A stretch of DNA of 64,000 nt. It comes from an uncultured Collinsella sp. GTDB lineage: Bacteria; Actinomycetota; Coriobacteriia; Coriobacteriales; Coriobacteriaceae. The number at the start of each line of letters is the position of its first letter. Position 1 is the first letter of the stretch. The position numbers and the translations under genes were made by a program. Location: contig CAAEON010000015.1 in NCBI GenBank assembly GCA_900757615.1, positions 1 to 64,000 on the forward strand, read 5' to 3'. Positions 52,394 through 61,195 of the stretch are shown here, piece by piece. The notes beneath the pieces are model-generated. The model saw nothing but the letters and a program-made list of their open reading frames with translations. It was not told where the DNA came from and searched no databases.

Positions 52394-52427
52394 GGGCGCC
52401 GCGGAATTCCAACCGCGGTGCCCTTTT
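52394..52427 (+). terminator. Terminator after ndk
   Basis: An 11-bp stem with one G-T pair (52394-52404 with 52413-52423) and TTTTA tail. Confidence 0.88.
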
Positions 52428-52463
52428 ATTCCGGTAGATTTTTGGTAAACGCATAGAAAACTA

Positions 52464-52504
52464 CTAAAGAGCCCCCGTCCGGATGTTTCTTCCGGGCGGG
52501 GGCT
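52464..52504 (-). terminator. Terminator after rpiB
   Basis: A 13-bp stem with one G-T pair (52470-52482 with 52492-52504). On the minus strand it is followed by CTTTAGTAG, a weak T run, and lies just past the rpiB stop. Confidence 0.7.
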
Positions 52505-52531
52505 GGCGCTAGCGTATGGCTTTGTAAGTCT

Positions 52532-52999
52532 TTAGGCCTCGTCGACAATCTTTAGTCCGCGGGTCTGGTCGATCTCGTTGAGGAGATTGACGCGACGCTC
52601 GTGGCGGCCGCCCTCAAACTCGGCGTCGAGCCATTCGTCGACAATCATCTTGGCGAGCTCGGAGCCAACGACGCGGGCGCCAAAGGCCAGCACGTTGGTG
52701 TTGTTGTGCATACGGGAGAGCTTGGCGCTGAAGGGCTCGGAGCACACGACGGCGCGTACGCCCTCGACCTTGTTGGCAGCCAGGCTAATCCCGACGCCGG
52801 TACCGCAGATCAGGATACCCAGGTCGACGTCACCGTTGGCCACGGCCTTGCCCACCCTGTAACCGGCGATGGGGTAGTCGAAGCTCTCGGAGGTGTCGGT
52901 GCCATAGTTCACGACCTCGCAGCCGCGCTCCTTCAGGTGCTCGGAAATGATGTTCTTGAGCTCGACGGCGGCGTGGTCGTTACCGATACCGATCTTCAT
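52532..52999 (-). CDS. rpiB: Ribose-5-phosphate isomerase B
   Basis: Protein of 155 residues. The start MKIGIGNDHAAVELKN, the SFDYPIAGYRV block and the ICGTGVGISLAANK loop with the catalytic cysteine define RpiB/LacAB sugar isomerases. The nearby PTS operon raises the possibility of an allose or galactose phosphate role, but the gene is in the opposite direction and stands alone. GAGAGGAA precedes the start. Confidence 0.95.
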   Translation of the reverse strand: MKIGIGNDHAAVELKNIISEHLKERGCEVVNYGTDTSESFDYPIAGYRVGKAVANGDVDLGILICGTGVGISLAANKVEGVRAVVCSEPFSAKLSRMHNNTNVLAFGARVVGSELAKMIVDEWLDAEFEGGRHERRVNLLNEIDQTRGLKIVDEA

Positions 53000-53269
53000 G
53001 AGTGGTTCCTCTCTGGTCCGTGCGGCGGAATTGCTAAAGGTTTTACCGCGTTCGACTGCATGATAACGCGACTTTTGTGTAAACGCTCGGGCGTTTTTTG
53101 GTCAAACGCTTTAGCATGCAACAAGACCGGCTTCTCATGAATAATTCCGCCAATTTGTGCTCGAGCGCCGTCCGCCGGAACCATGGTTGCGGTTTTTGAT
53201 GCATTGTTATCAAATAAAAGAACTAACTATTTTTGAGAGCCCAGCCCGTTATATAAGTAGGAGATACCT

Positions 53270-54592
53270 ATGTCTGCCGATTCCCTTCGTGATACCGCGT
53301 TTTGCGATGTTTTGAACCGCGAGCTTGTCTGTGCGCTCGGCTGCACCGAGCCCATTGCCGTTGCCTATGCAGCGGCGCTGGCGAGCCAGACGCTCGGTTG
53401 CGAACCCGATCATATGGACGTTGCCTGCTCGGGCAACATCATCAAGAACGTCAAGAGCGTGACCGTGCCCAACTCGGGCGGAATGCATGGCATCGAAGCC
53501 GCGGCTGTGCTGGGTGCCGTGGGCGGAGACGCTAAGAGCGCGCTCGAGGTGCTCGAGAGCGTTGACGATGAAGACCGTGCTCGCGTGGCCGAGCTCCTCG
53601 CCGACGCCGGCTACTGCGATGTGTCGCTTGTCGAGGGTGTGCCCAACCTCTACATCAAGGTGACTGCCACGGCCGGAGGCCATACCGCGGTCGTCGAGAT
53701 TACCGACCACCACACCAACGTCACATGCCATACGCTCGACGGTATCCCGGTATGCGGTAAGTCGGCGGGGGAGTGTGCCGCCTGCGCGGAGCGCGTGGTG
53801 GCCGAGCGCGCGGCGGATAACGCCGACACCCCTATGAGCATTGAGTCTATCATCGACTTTATCGAGGACGGTGACATTGAGGACGCCCGCGCTGCCGTTG
53901 AGCGTCAGATTGAGCTGAACGGTGCGATCAGTGCCGAGGGCCTGGCGCACGCTTGGGGCGCCGAGGTGGGCCGTACGCTGCTGGGTGCACGTGCCGATGA
54001 CGTCGCCTGCCGTGCCCGCGCCCGTGCAGCCGCCGGGTCCGACGCCCGCATGAACGGCTGCGCGCTGCCGGTCGCCATTGTGTGCGGCTCGGGCAATCAG
54101 GGCATTACCTGCGCGCTGCCCGTTATGGAGTATGCCGAGTATCTGCGCTGCGACCACGATCGCCTGGTGCGCGCCGTGATGCTGTCCGATCTTATCGCTG
54201 TGCATATCAAGAGCTATATTGGTGCGCTCTCGGCGTTTTGCGGTGCTATTTGTGCCGCGTGCGGCGCCGGCGCTGCGATTACCTGGCTGTGCGGTGGTAC
54301 GCGCGAGCAGATTGGCGCGACGGTCTCGAACACGCTCGGCAACGTTGGCGGCATCGTGTGCGATGGCGCCAAGGCAAGCTGTGCCGCCAAGATTTCCGCT
54401 GCCGTCGATGCGGCGATTTTGGGCCACGATATGGCCATGCAGGGCCGTGGCTTCCGTGCCGGCGAGGGCCTGATCCAGGATACGGTGGAGGAGACGATTG
54501 CCAGCATGGGCTATGTGGGCCGTGTAGGCATGAAGGACACCGACGTCGAGATCCTCAACATCATGATTGGCAAGACCGTCGTCGATTGCTAG
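53270..54592 (+). CDS. L-cysteine desulfidase-like protein (UPF0597/CyuA family)
   Basis: Protein of 440 residues in the serine dehydratase alpha-like UPF0597 family. The active-site segment LGCTEPIAVAYAAALA places Cys25 where the catalytic cysteine of archaeal CyuA lies. Later cysteines in ITWLCGG and in GIVCDGAKASC (two Cys, 7 apart) fit the [4Fe-4S] cluster ligands. It would break cysteine down to pyruvate, sulfide and ammonia. TAGGAGA precedes ATG 53270. The 270-bp divergent spacer with rpiB holds an AT-rich promoter area and a short AAACGC/GCGTTT hairpin with T6 (53081-53099), but no gene. Confidence 0.88.
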   Translation: MSADSLRDTAFCDVLNRELVCALGCTEPIAVAYAAALASQTLGCEPDHMDVACSGNIIKNVKSVTVPNSGGMHGIEAAAVLGAVGGDAKSALEVLESVDDEDRARVAELLADAGYCDVSLVEGVPNLYIKVTATAGGHTAVVEITDHHTNVTCHTLDGIPVCGKSAGECAACAERVVAERAADNADTPMSIESIIDFIEDGDIEDARAAVERQIELNGAISAEGLAHAWGAEVGRTLLGARADDVACRARARAAAGSDARMNGCALPVAIVCGSGNQGITCALPVMEYAEYLRCDHDRLVRAVMLSDLIAVHIKSYIGALSAFCGAICAACGAGAAITWLCGGTREQIGATVSNTLGNVGGIVCDGAKASCAAKISAAVDAAILGHDMAMQGRGFRAGEGLIQDTVEETIASMGYVGRVGMKDTDVEILNIMIGKTVVDC

Positions 54593-54646
54593 GGGCTCCG
54601 GATCACTGCATCTTGCTGTTAAAGTCGTCGCTCTTGTGGCCGTAAA

Positions 54647-54680
54647 GCACCTGCCTGCATAGTGGGCAGGTGCATTTCTT
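54647..54680 (+). terminator. Terminator after the cysteine desulfidase-like gene
   Basis: A perfect 9-bp stem (54647-54655 with 54665-54673) and an ATTTCTTT tail. Confidence 0.8.
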
Positions 54681-54721
54681 TGCCGGCAAACGGTTAATAA
54701 TTGTCGGTAAACGGTAGTTAG
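54680..54721 (+). promoter_or_regulatory. 21-bp tandem direct repeat upstream of the PTS operon
   Basis: Two adjacent 21-bp copies match at 15 positions with the shared core AAACGGT. The core resembles half-sites of LacI/CcpA-type operators. They lie about 240-280 bp before the first gene of the operon. Confidence 0.35.
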
Positions 54722-54808
54722 AATCAGGAATAGTCATTTAGTTTCAAGTAGTGTCAGATGTTTGCATCAACTAAAAGTGCAGGTAAAAGACGGTGTCCTG
54801 TTCATTTA

Positions 54809-54844
54809 CTTTGAAAAACTATGAATACATATGAAAAACTATGA
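54809..54844 (+). promoter_or_regulatory. Candidate DeoR operator: two TGAAAAACTATGA repeats
   Basis: TGAAAAACTATGA occurs at 54812-54824 and 54832-54844, exactly 20 bp apart, just upstream of a possible promoter (TTGCGA 54845-54850, TAGACT 54868-54873, 17-bp spacer). The 20 bases from 54809 match 16 of 20 bases at 57397-57416 upstream of the deoR-type gene. Apart from these elements the 369-bp spacer 54593-54961 holds no gene. Confidence 0.5.
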
Positions 54845-54961
54845 TTGCGAATGAGAATTACTTGCAATAGACTGTAGTTACGGAAGGGGCACCTGCCCAA
54901 ACGCGCGCAACGGTCGGGGCTTTCCGTTTGAACGTTTCCTTACAGGAAAGGCAGCTCAGCG

Positions 54962-55900
54962 ATGAAATTCGCAACCCGCATCAACTCCTACTACCGAACC
55001 GGTGAGAAGAACATCGACCGCGTCTTCGACCAGTTCCAGCACGTCGGCCTCACCCATGTGGACCTTAATTACCCTGAGCACGTGGTGGACATCTCCGCCG
55101 AGGAGATGAAGGCCAAGCTCGACGCGCACGACCTCAAGCTCAACGGCACTGCTCTTCGCTTTCGCAACGACTTTATCAATGGCGACCTGGGCAATCAGGA
55201 TCCCGCACTCGCTGGGGAGGCGCTTAAGCTCTGCTATGAGGCCTGTGATTACTGTCGCACCTGCGGCGGCGATACCGTGACGATCTGGCTCGGTCATGAC
55301 GGCTTTGACTACAGCTTCCAGATCGACTACACCCTCGTGTTTGACAACCTCGTTAAGGCGTTCCAGGCGGTTTGCGACTATGCGCCCGATCTGCATATCT
55401 CCATCGAGTACAAGCCCTATGAGGAGCGCAGCTACGCCTATATCGATACGATGGGCCTCACCGGCATGATCCTCAACGCGGTGGACCGCGAGAATCTTGG
55501 CGTTACGCTCGATTACTGTCACATGCTCATGAAGCACGAGAACCCCGCGATGGCTACCGATATCTTCGGTCGTGCCGGCAAGCTCTACGGCATTCACCTC
55601 AACGATGGCTACGGCGTGATGGACGACGGACTCATGATCGGCATGGCTACGCCTGTCAAGACGCTCGAAATGCTCTTCTATCTCAAGAAATACGCCTTTG
55701 ACCACGCTATCTACTTCGATACGTTCCCAATTATCGAGGATGCGGAAGGGGAGTGCGCTCATAACCTCGCTATGGTGAAGCTTATGAATGACTCCTTGGA
55801 AAGTGTGGGCCAGGAAAAGATACAGTCCGTGATTGATGCAAACGATGCACTTGCAGCGGCCGCGCTCGTGCGCGAGCTCTTCTGCGCTATGGGGAGGTAA
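54962..55900 (+). CDS. Sugar phosphate isomerase/epimerase (xylose isomerase-like TIM barrel)
   Basis: Protein of 312 residues with the AP-endonuclease-2/xylose isomerase-like pattern: IEYKPYEERSYAYID carries a Glu ligand, LGVTLDYCHMLMKHEN carries Asp and His ligands, and IHLNDGYG the next His. A metal-dependent isomerase or epimerase is expected. It is the first gene of an operon with a PTS transporter, so it probably acts on the imported sugar phosphate. AGGAAAGG precedes the start. The sugar is unknown. Confidence 0.85.
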   Translation: MKFATRINSYYRTGEKNIDRVFDQFQHVGLTHVDLNYPEHVVDISAEEMKAKLDAHDLKLNGTALRFRNDFINGDLGNQDPALAGEALKLCYEACDYCRTCGGDTVTIWLGHDGFDYSFQIDYTLVFDNLVKAFQAVCDYAPDLHISIEYKPYEERSYAYIDTMGLTGMILNAVDRENLGVTLDYCHMLMKHENPAMATDIFGRAGKLYGIHLNDGYGVMDDGLMIGMATPVKTLEMLFYLKKYAFDHAIYFDTFPIIEDAEGECAHNLAMVKLMNDSLESVGQEKIQSVIDANDALAAAALVRELFCAMGR

Positions 55901-55907
55901 TCATTCT

Positions 55908-57281
55908 ATGAAACGTGATTGGGAAGCTACTGCCGAGGGCATTCTTGCCGCCGTGGGCGGCCCCGAGAACATCTCGGGCATGACGCACTGCGCCACTCGT
56001 CTTCGCCTGAACCTGCGCGACGATTCCAAGTGTGACGATGCGGCCGTTAAGGAAGTCGACGGCGTGGTCAACACCGTCAACTCAGCCGGCCAGTACCAAG
56101 TGCTGATTGGCACCGAGGTACCCAAGCTCTATGAGAAGTTCGAGCCGCTTGTCAAGGGCTCGGGCGCCGAGGTCTCCACGAGCGCTTCCTCCGATGAGGG
56201 CATCGTCTCCAGGATTTTCTCCGCCATCTCGGGTGTCTTTGCTCCGTTGCTGCCCGCCATGGCCGGCTCCGGTATCCTCCGCGGCTTGCTGATTCTTGCG
56301 GTTCAGCTTGGTCTTATCACCGAGGGCACGGGTACCTACACCATCCTCTACACCCTCTCGATGAGTGTGTTCTACTTCCTGCCGGTGCTTCTAGGCTTCT
56401 CCTCGGGCAAACGCTTCGGTGCGAGCCCGTACCTTTCGGCCCTGATCTGCGCCTGCTTGCTCTATCCCGATTTTATCGGCTTGATGGGCGATGCGGGCAA
56501 CGGCGCCATGAGCGAGTTCTTCGGCATTCCTGTGGTGCTCATGAGCTACAACTCCACCGTTATCCCGGCCATCATCGCCATCTGGGTCTACTCGTTCCTC
56601 TATAAGTTCCTGGATGAACATGTGCCCGAGACCCTCAAGCTCGTCGTGCTTCCCGCGGTCTCGCTGATAATCATGGTCCCCGCCACCATGCTCGTGATCG
56701 GTCCTTTGGGTGTCTATGCCGGCGAGGGCATCGCCTTCGTGGTCAACTGGCTCATCGCCCGCTCCAACGTGCTTGCTGGCATCCTGGTGGGCGGCGGCTG
56801 GTCCGTGCTCGTCTCGATGGGTATCCACTGGGCAGTCAACCCCATCATGATTAACAACATCGCCTCCAATGGCTTCGACTACATTTGCCCGGCCACCTTT
56901 GCCTGCAACTTCGCTGTTATCGGCTGCGCCCTCGGCGTCTTCCTCAAGGCCCGCGATCAGAAGCTCAAGAGCTTTGCCATGACCGGTGCCGTGACCATCT
57001 GCCTCTCTGCCATCATCGAGCCCACGCTCTTTGGCATGCTTGTCAAGAACAAGAAGCTCTTCTTGGCTCAGATCATCGGCGGTGCCTGCGGCGGCGCGTT
57101 CCTCGGCCTTTTCAAGGTCGTCACCACGGCCTTTGTCTTTGGCTCCGTCACTACGTTCCCGGCCTTCGTCTCCTCCGATCCGATGAACTTCGCTTTCGCC
57201 ATGATCGGCATGGTTATCTCGGCTGTTGTCGCCGGCGTACTCGGCTACATCTTCACCGACAAGGACGATCAGCTCGCCTAG
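55908..57281 (+). CDS. PTS transporter EIIBC component, glucose/beta-glucoside superfamily
   Basis: Protein of 457 residues. The EIIB domain (1-80) has the phosphorylation site MTHCATRLR with Cys28. A linker leads to the EIIC domain (about 105-450) with some ten helices and the typical PLLPAMAGSGIL start. No EIIA domain is attached, so a separate EIIA-Glc-like protein must serve it. It imports and phosphorylates a sugar, probably a glucoside or amino sugar of this superfamily. GGGGAGG precedes ATG 55908, 7 bp after the isomerase. Confidence 0.9.
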   Translation: MKRDWEATAEGILAAVGGPENISGMTHCATRLRLNLRDDSKCDDAAVKEVDGVVNTVNSAGQYQVLIGTEVPKLYEKFEPLVKGSGAEVSTSASSDEGIVSRIFSAISGVFAPLLPAMAGSGILRGLLILAVQLGLITEGTGTYTILYTLSMSVFYFLPVLLGFSSGKRFGASPYLSALICACLLYPDFIGLMGDAGNGAMSEFFGIPVVLMSYNSTVIPAIIAIWVYSFLYKFLDEHVPETLKLVVLPAVSLIIMVPATMLVIGPLGVYAGEGIAFVVNWLIARSNVLAGILVGGGWSVLVSMGIHWAVNPIMINNIASNGFDYICPATFACNFAVIGCALGVFLKARDQKLKSFAMTGAVTICLSAIIEPTLFGMLVKNKKLFLAQIIGGACGGAFLGLFKVVTTAFVFGSVTTFPAFVSSDPMNFAFAMIGMVISAVVAGVLGYIFTDKDDQLA

Positions 57282-57338
57282 TCTTGCTTTGGGGCTACGA
57301 GTCATGAGCCCAAGGCTAAGACCGACTTCCATCTAATA

Positions 57339-57375
57339 AGGGGTCGCTGCTTATATCGCAGCGGCCCTTTTTGCT
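57339..57375 (+). terminator. Terminator after the PTS gene
   Basis: A stem of 12 bp with two G-T pairs (57339-57350 with 57358-57369), 7-nt loop and T-rich tail. Confidence 0.85.
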
Positions 57376-57396
57376 TTTGTTTGGCTTGATTAGGTT

Positions 57397-57416
57397 AAAC
57401 TTTGAAAATAGATGAA
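57397..57416 (+). promoter_or_regulatory. Candidate autoregulatory operator before the DeoR-type gene
   Basis: The 20 bases match 16 of 20 bases at 54809-54828 in the promoter of the PTS operon, with the shared cores TTTGAAAA and ATGAA. It ends 15 bp before the start codon of the regulator. Confidence 0.45.
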
Positions 57417-57431
57417 AAGGAAGGAACGCCG

Positions 57432-58169
57432 ATGATTCCGTATGAGCGCCATGAACTGATTCTTAATAAGCTAAAGGAGGCTGACCTGCTCAAGATAGAT
57501 GAGCTCGCGGCCTTTATGCCCGATGTGTCGATGTCTACGCTGCGCCGCGACCTCAAGGAGCTCGAGAAGCGGGGGAGCATCGAGTATCTGACCGGCGGTG
57601 CGGTCAAACTGCATTCTGCAGCTCGCGAGGTGAGTGTCTTTGAAAAGGGCGCGCAGCGGAGTAGCGAGAAGGACCTGATCGCGCGCCGTGCGGCAGCGGA
57701 GGTCGAGGACGGTGAGACGGTCTATGTCGACTCCGGTACCACCGCGACGGCGCTCCTGAGTCTGCTCGTCGACAAACCAGTGACTATCTACACCACCAAC
57801 GGCTACGCATGTAGGTTTACGGGCGACCTCGCTGCCAAGGTGGTGGTTATTGGCGGCGACTTTAATCCCGTTACCTGCTCGCTGACCGGGCCAATGGTGG
57901 AGAACGCGTTGCGTGAGCTGTACTTTGACCGGGCGTTTATAGGCGTCAACGCGGTGGACGAGGATCGTGGCATCATGACGCCTGGTTATCCCGAGGCTAT
58001 CAAAAAGCGCATTGTGATGCGGAATTCCCAAGCGAGTTATGTACTCGCCGATAGCTCCAAGTTCCATGTGTTTTCAAATGTAAAGGTGTGCGACCTGGAG
58101 GGCTTTACTGTTATCTCCGACAAGCGCGACGCCAAAATCGGCGAGCGTGTCAAGATGATTACGGCCTAG
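57432..58169 (+). CDS. DeoR/GlpR family transcriptional regulator
   Basis: Protein of 245 residues. The N-terminal winged helix (about 1-57) includes YERHELILNKLKEADLLKIDELA and VSMSTLRRDLKELEKRG, the DeoR signature. The C-terminal sugar-phosphate sensor domain has VDSGTTATALLSLL and ends with CDLEGFTVISDKRD. ATG 57432 follows AAGGAAGG; a TTG at 57402 would start inside the candidate operator. It is probably the local repressor of the isomerase-PTS operon upstream. Confidence 0.92.
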   Translation: MIPYERHELILNKLKEADLLKIDELAAFMPDVSMSTLRRDLKELEKRGSIEYLTGGAVKLHSAAREVSVFEKGAQRSSEKDLIARRAAAEVEDGETVYVDSGTTATALLSLLVDKPVTIYTTNGYACRFTGDLAAKVVVIGGDFNPVTCSLTGPMVENALRELYFDRAFIGVNAVDEDRGIMTPGYPEAIKKRIVMRNSQASYVLADSSKFHVFSNVKVCDLEGFTVISDKRDAKIGERVKMITA

Positions 58170-58266
58170 GACGCCGGGGCATCGCATCCTGTCCTCAAGT
58201 CGTTGCCTACGTAAGGAAGCATGCGGCAAACGTACCTGACCTTTTGTCTCATTCCAGATTTGTGGA

Positions 58267-59025
58267 CTAGCTTAGTTCGTCGGCTACTTGGTGTTCGTAG
58301 AAGGCTTCTACTACGGCGTTAAAGTCGCGGGCGAAGCCTTCCATGGTTCCGCGCCAGGTGACTCGGTTGGGCTTGCCCTGGCCTACATAGGCAGTCTGAA
58401 TGCCGCAGGCGGGGCTAGGGAAGTCGCGTTTGGGATCGTTGCCCACCATAAGGACCTCGTGCGGTTCAAGCCCCATCACCTGAAGCTGCTCTAGATAGTA
58501 GGTGGCATCAGGCTTGCAGCGGGTGGCGTTTCCCATGTGCGTGACGAGCTCAAAGGGGGCGTCGGCCAGGTCGCCCCAACCCATGCGGCACTCGATGGCC
58601 CCCTGCGGAAAGCTGGGGTTGGTAAAGAGCGCGCAGCGCAGCCCTGCGTCCTGTACGGCCTGGAGCGCGGCGTGTGCGCCCGGCATGGCATGCGCGTTGA
58701 TGAGTTCGTCATTCTTGTACGGAAGAACTTCGCGGTCGTAGTAGGTAAACGCCTCGTAGATGAGGGGATCGGAGAGGCAAATCCCGCATCGGCGCTTGAC
58801 CTCTTCTTGGTAAAACTCAAGATTGGTGCGGTTGTCCGTGCCGCTGCGTCGATTGGCGTTGAGGTCGACCAGGATGGTGCCGAGGCGTGCCATCGTGCCC
58901 CCGCGGCTGCGACGTCCGATATCCGCGAGCATCGATGAGACATCCTTAAAATAGCGAAGGATGAACGCATTGAGGTTAATGCTAAGAAGCGTCTCGTCCA
59001 TATCGAAAACGACTGCTTTGAGCAC
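58267..59025 (-). CDS. HAD family hydrolase
   Basis: Protein of 252 residues from GTG 59025, which has AAAGG upstream. Motif I is VVFDMDETLL (Asp8, Asp10), motif II is CALFTNPSFP, the lysine is in CKPDATYY, and motif IV is MVGNDPKRDF. A helical cap lies between motifs I and II. The frame remains open to 59178 but the extra part has no ribosome site. Function probably phosphatase of a small metabolite; substrate unknown. It ends convergently with deoR. Confidence 0.9.
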   Translation of the reverse strand: MLKAVVFDMDETLLSINLNAFILRYFKDVSSMLADIGRRSRGGTMARLGTILVDLNANRRSGTDNRTNLEFYQEEVKRRCGICLSDPLIYEAFTYYDREVLPYKNDELINAHAMPGAHAALQAVQDAGLRCALFTNPSFPQGAIECRMGWGDLADAPFELVTHMGNATRCKPDATYYLEQLQVMGLEPHEVLMVGNDPKRDFPSPACGIQTAYVGQGKPNRVTWRGTMEGFARDFNAVVEAFYEHQVADELS

Positions 59026-59180
59026 GCGGGCACCTTTCTCGAAAAATCGTTCCAGAATCGTATGTCTGGGATACTTTACCCCAAAGCAGTGTGCTTCACT
59101 GCTTATCGTCAACTTGTGGAGACAGTCGTTCACAAGATTGCGAAAAAGTCTCCATACGAGTAAAAAATCGCAGTTCACGC

Positions 59181-59209
59181 TTGAAATCGAAGTGATTTCC
59201 CCGTAATCT
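59181..59209 (+). promoter_or_regulatory. Promoter of rpsA
   Basis: TTGAAA (59181-59186) and TAATCT (59204-59209) are separated by 17 bp. The leader to the start codon is about 125 nt. Confidence 0.65.
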
Positions 59210-59340
59210 ATACGGACGTGATTGCATAAGCGTCACATCAGTATCTGTCGGCTCCCGAGTGTTCCTAAACGTTGTGTGCTTGTCGCACCCTTCTGTAGGT
59301 CCTAGCAATCGGGGCCCCGTAGTTCGAAAGGGGTCCACCT

Positions 59341-60507
59341 TTGAGTGAGATTCAGAACTCGTCCATTTTCTCTCTTGACGATGTCAACGAGGAGGAGATG
59401 AACAACCTCATCGACGGTACGATTACCGACTTTGATGAGGGCGATCTCGTTAACGGCACTGTCGTTAAGATCGAGCATGACGAGGTGCTCGTTGACATCG
59501 GATTTAAGTCCGAGGGCGTTATCCCGGTCCGCGAGCTGTCCATCCGCAAGGACGCTAACCCTGCAGACATCGTTGCACTCGGTGATCCCATCGAGGCCCT
59601 CGTTCTCCAGAAGGAGGACAAGGACGGTCGTCTGGTCCTGTCCAAGAAGCGTGCCGAGTACGAGCGTGCTTGGAACCGCATCGAGGAGAAGTTCAACTCC
59701 GGCGAGAACGTCGAGGGCGAGGTTATCGAGGTTGTCAAGGGCGGCCTGATCCTCGACATCGGCCTGCGTGGCTTCCTGCCCGCTTCCCTCGTCGACCTCC
59801 GTCGCGTCAAGGACCTCACCTCCTACATGGGCACCCGCATCGAGGCCCGCGTCATCGAGATGGACCGTAACCGCAACAACGTTGTCCTCTCCCGTCGCGT
59901 CGTGCTCGAGGAGTCCCGTAAGGCCGAGCGCTCCGAGATCCTGTCCAAGCTCAAGTCTGGCATGCGTCTCCAGGGCACCGTTTCCTCCATCGTCGACTTC
60001 GGCGCCTTCGTCGACCTCGGCGGTATCGACGGCCTCATCCACATCTCCGAGCTCTCCTGGAACCACGTCAACCATCCTTCCGAGGTTGTCAAGGTCGGCC
60101 AGGAGGTCGAGGTCGAGGTTCTCGACGTCGACCTCAACCGCGAGCGCATCTCCCTGGGTCTCAAGCAGACCACCGAGGATCCGTGGCGCGCACTGGTCAA
60201 GAAGTACCCCGTCGGCGCTATCGTCGAGGGCACTGTGACCAAGCTTGTCCCGTTCGGCGCTTTCGTCGACCTGGGCGAGGGCATCGAGGGCCTGGTGCAC
60301 ATCTCCGAGATGGCCAACAAGCACGTGGACCAGCCTTCTCAGGTCACCCACGTTGGCGACAAGGTTCAGGTCAAGGTCATGGAGATCGACCTCGACCGTC
60401 GTCGTATCTCCCTGTCCATGAAGTCTGCTGCTGAGACTCTGGGCGTCGAGATCGAGGTTACCCCGCTGCCTTCCGAGAAGAAGGACGAGGAGACCGACGC
60501 CGAGTAA
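59341..60507 (+). CDS. rpsA: Ribosomal protein S1
   Basis: Protein of 388 residues with four S1 RNA-binding repeats, at about 34-103, 121-186, 205-274 and 291-360. The third and fourth show the classic GTVSSIVDFGAFVDLGGIDGLIH and GTVTKLVPFGAFVDLGEGIEGLVH patterns. The start is TTG 59341, with GAAAGGGG upstream. Four repeats are usual for Gram-positive S1 homologues. The first 30 residues are acidic. It assists translation initiation on structured mRNAs. Confidence 0.96.
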   Translation: MSEIQNSSIFSLDDVNEEEMNNLIDGTITDFDEGDLVNGTVVKIEHDEVLVDIGFKSEGVIPVRELSIRKDANPADIVALGDPIEALVLQKEDKDGRLVLSKKRAEYERAWNRIEEKFNSGENVEGEVIEVVKGGLILDIGLRGFLPASLVDLRRVKDLTSYMGTRIEARVIEMDRNRNNVVLSRRVVLEESRKAERSEILSKLKSGMRLQGTVSSIVDFGAFVDLGGIDGLIHISELSWNHVNHPSEVVKVGQEVEVEVLDVDLNRERISLGLKQTTEDPWRALVKKYPVGAIVEGTVTKLVPFGAFVDLGEGIEGLVHISEMANKHVDQPSQVTHVGDKVQVKVMEIDLDRRRISLSMKSAAETLGVEIEVTPLPSEKKDEETDAE

Positions 60508-60532
60508 ATCGGTTTGACGATCACTTGTTTTA

Positions 60533-60565
60533 AGGGGTCCGTCCGTAATGGACGGGTCCCTTTTT
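60533..60565 (+). terminator. Terminator after rpsA
   Basis: A 12-bp stem with G-T pairs (60533-60544 with 60550-60561), five-base loop and TTTTT tail. Confidence 0.92.
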
Positions 60566-60643
60566 GCATTTGGCGCCGAGATGCGCAATGCTGCCGGGCT
60601 GTCCACAGGCTATTGGATTGTCGGTGCATGAAAAAAGCCGACA

Positions 60644-60667
60644 TCCCGCCTCGGGGAGGAGGCGGGA
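60644..60667 (-). terminator. Hairpin with upstream A6, possible minus-strand terminator
   Basis: TCCCGCCTC (60644-60652) pairs with GAGGCGGGA (60659-60667). On the minus strand the hairpin is followed by 7 bases and then T6 (60636-60631). There is no minus-strand gene upstream, so it would end a short unassigned transcript. The remainder of the 60562-60827 spacer shows nothing else I can name. Confidence 0.35.
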
Positions 60668-60793
60668 ACACACCGAGTAGACGGAGGGGTGCGGAGCGCG
60701 GTCGCGTCTCGACTGACGACGTTGCCCATCGACAGGACCATTGTAGCGCATGGCGGTTCTTGGTTTATCGTGTCGAGCGTTTGCGTTGTGCCA

Positions 60794-60820
60794 TTGCCTG
60801 CGGTAACGGTGTGCTACACT
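60794..60820 (+). promoter_or_regulatory. Probable rnpB promoter
   Basis: TTGCCT (60794-60799) and TACACT (60815-60820) with a short 15-bp spacer lie directly before the RNase P RNA. Confidence 0.5.
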
Positions 60821-60827
60821 CTTGCAC

Positions 60828-61191
60828 TGCTGAGTGGGCCAGACGGTCGCGCGATGTGCTGCATGCAGTACGCGTGAGGAAAGTCCGGGCTCCAGAGGGC
60901 GGGATGCCGGCTAACGGCCGGGCGGAGTGATCCGACGGAAAGCGCCGCAGAAAAGAAGACTCCCACCTGCGCCGCAAGGCGTAAAGGGAAAAGCTGAAAC
61001 GGTGGTGTAAGAGACCACCAGCGTCGTGGCAACACGGCGGCTTGGCAAGCCCCATCCGGAGCAAGCGCGAATAGGAACGCTATGGGCCGGCCCGGTCCGC
61101 GTTCGGGTAGCGTGCGTGGAGCTGCATGGTAACGTGCAGACAAGATAAATGACCGTTCACGACAGAACCCGGCTTATCGGCCCACTCGGCA
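60828..61191 (+). ncRNA. rnpB: RNase P RNA component, bacterial type A-like
   Basis: The conserved cores are present: GAGGAAAGTCCGGGCTCC near the 5' end, the GCCGGCTAACGGCCGGGCGG helix after it, GAGCAAGCGCGAATAGGAACG in the middle, and AGACAAGATAAATGACCG followed by ACAGAACCCGGCTTAT near the 3' end. The ends pair as helix P1 (60828-60840 with 61179-61191; one G-T). The RNA is the catalytic part of RNase P, which matures tRNA 5' ends. The structured element copy B begins 5 bp downstream. Confidence 0.97.
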
Positions 61192-61195
61192 CTTT

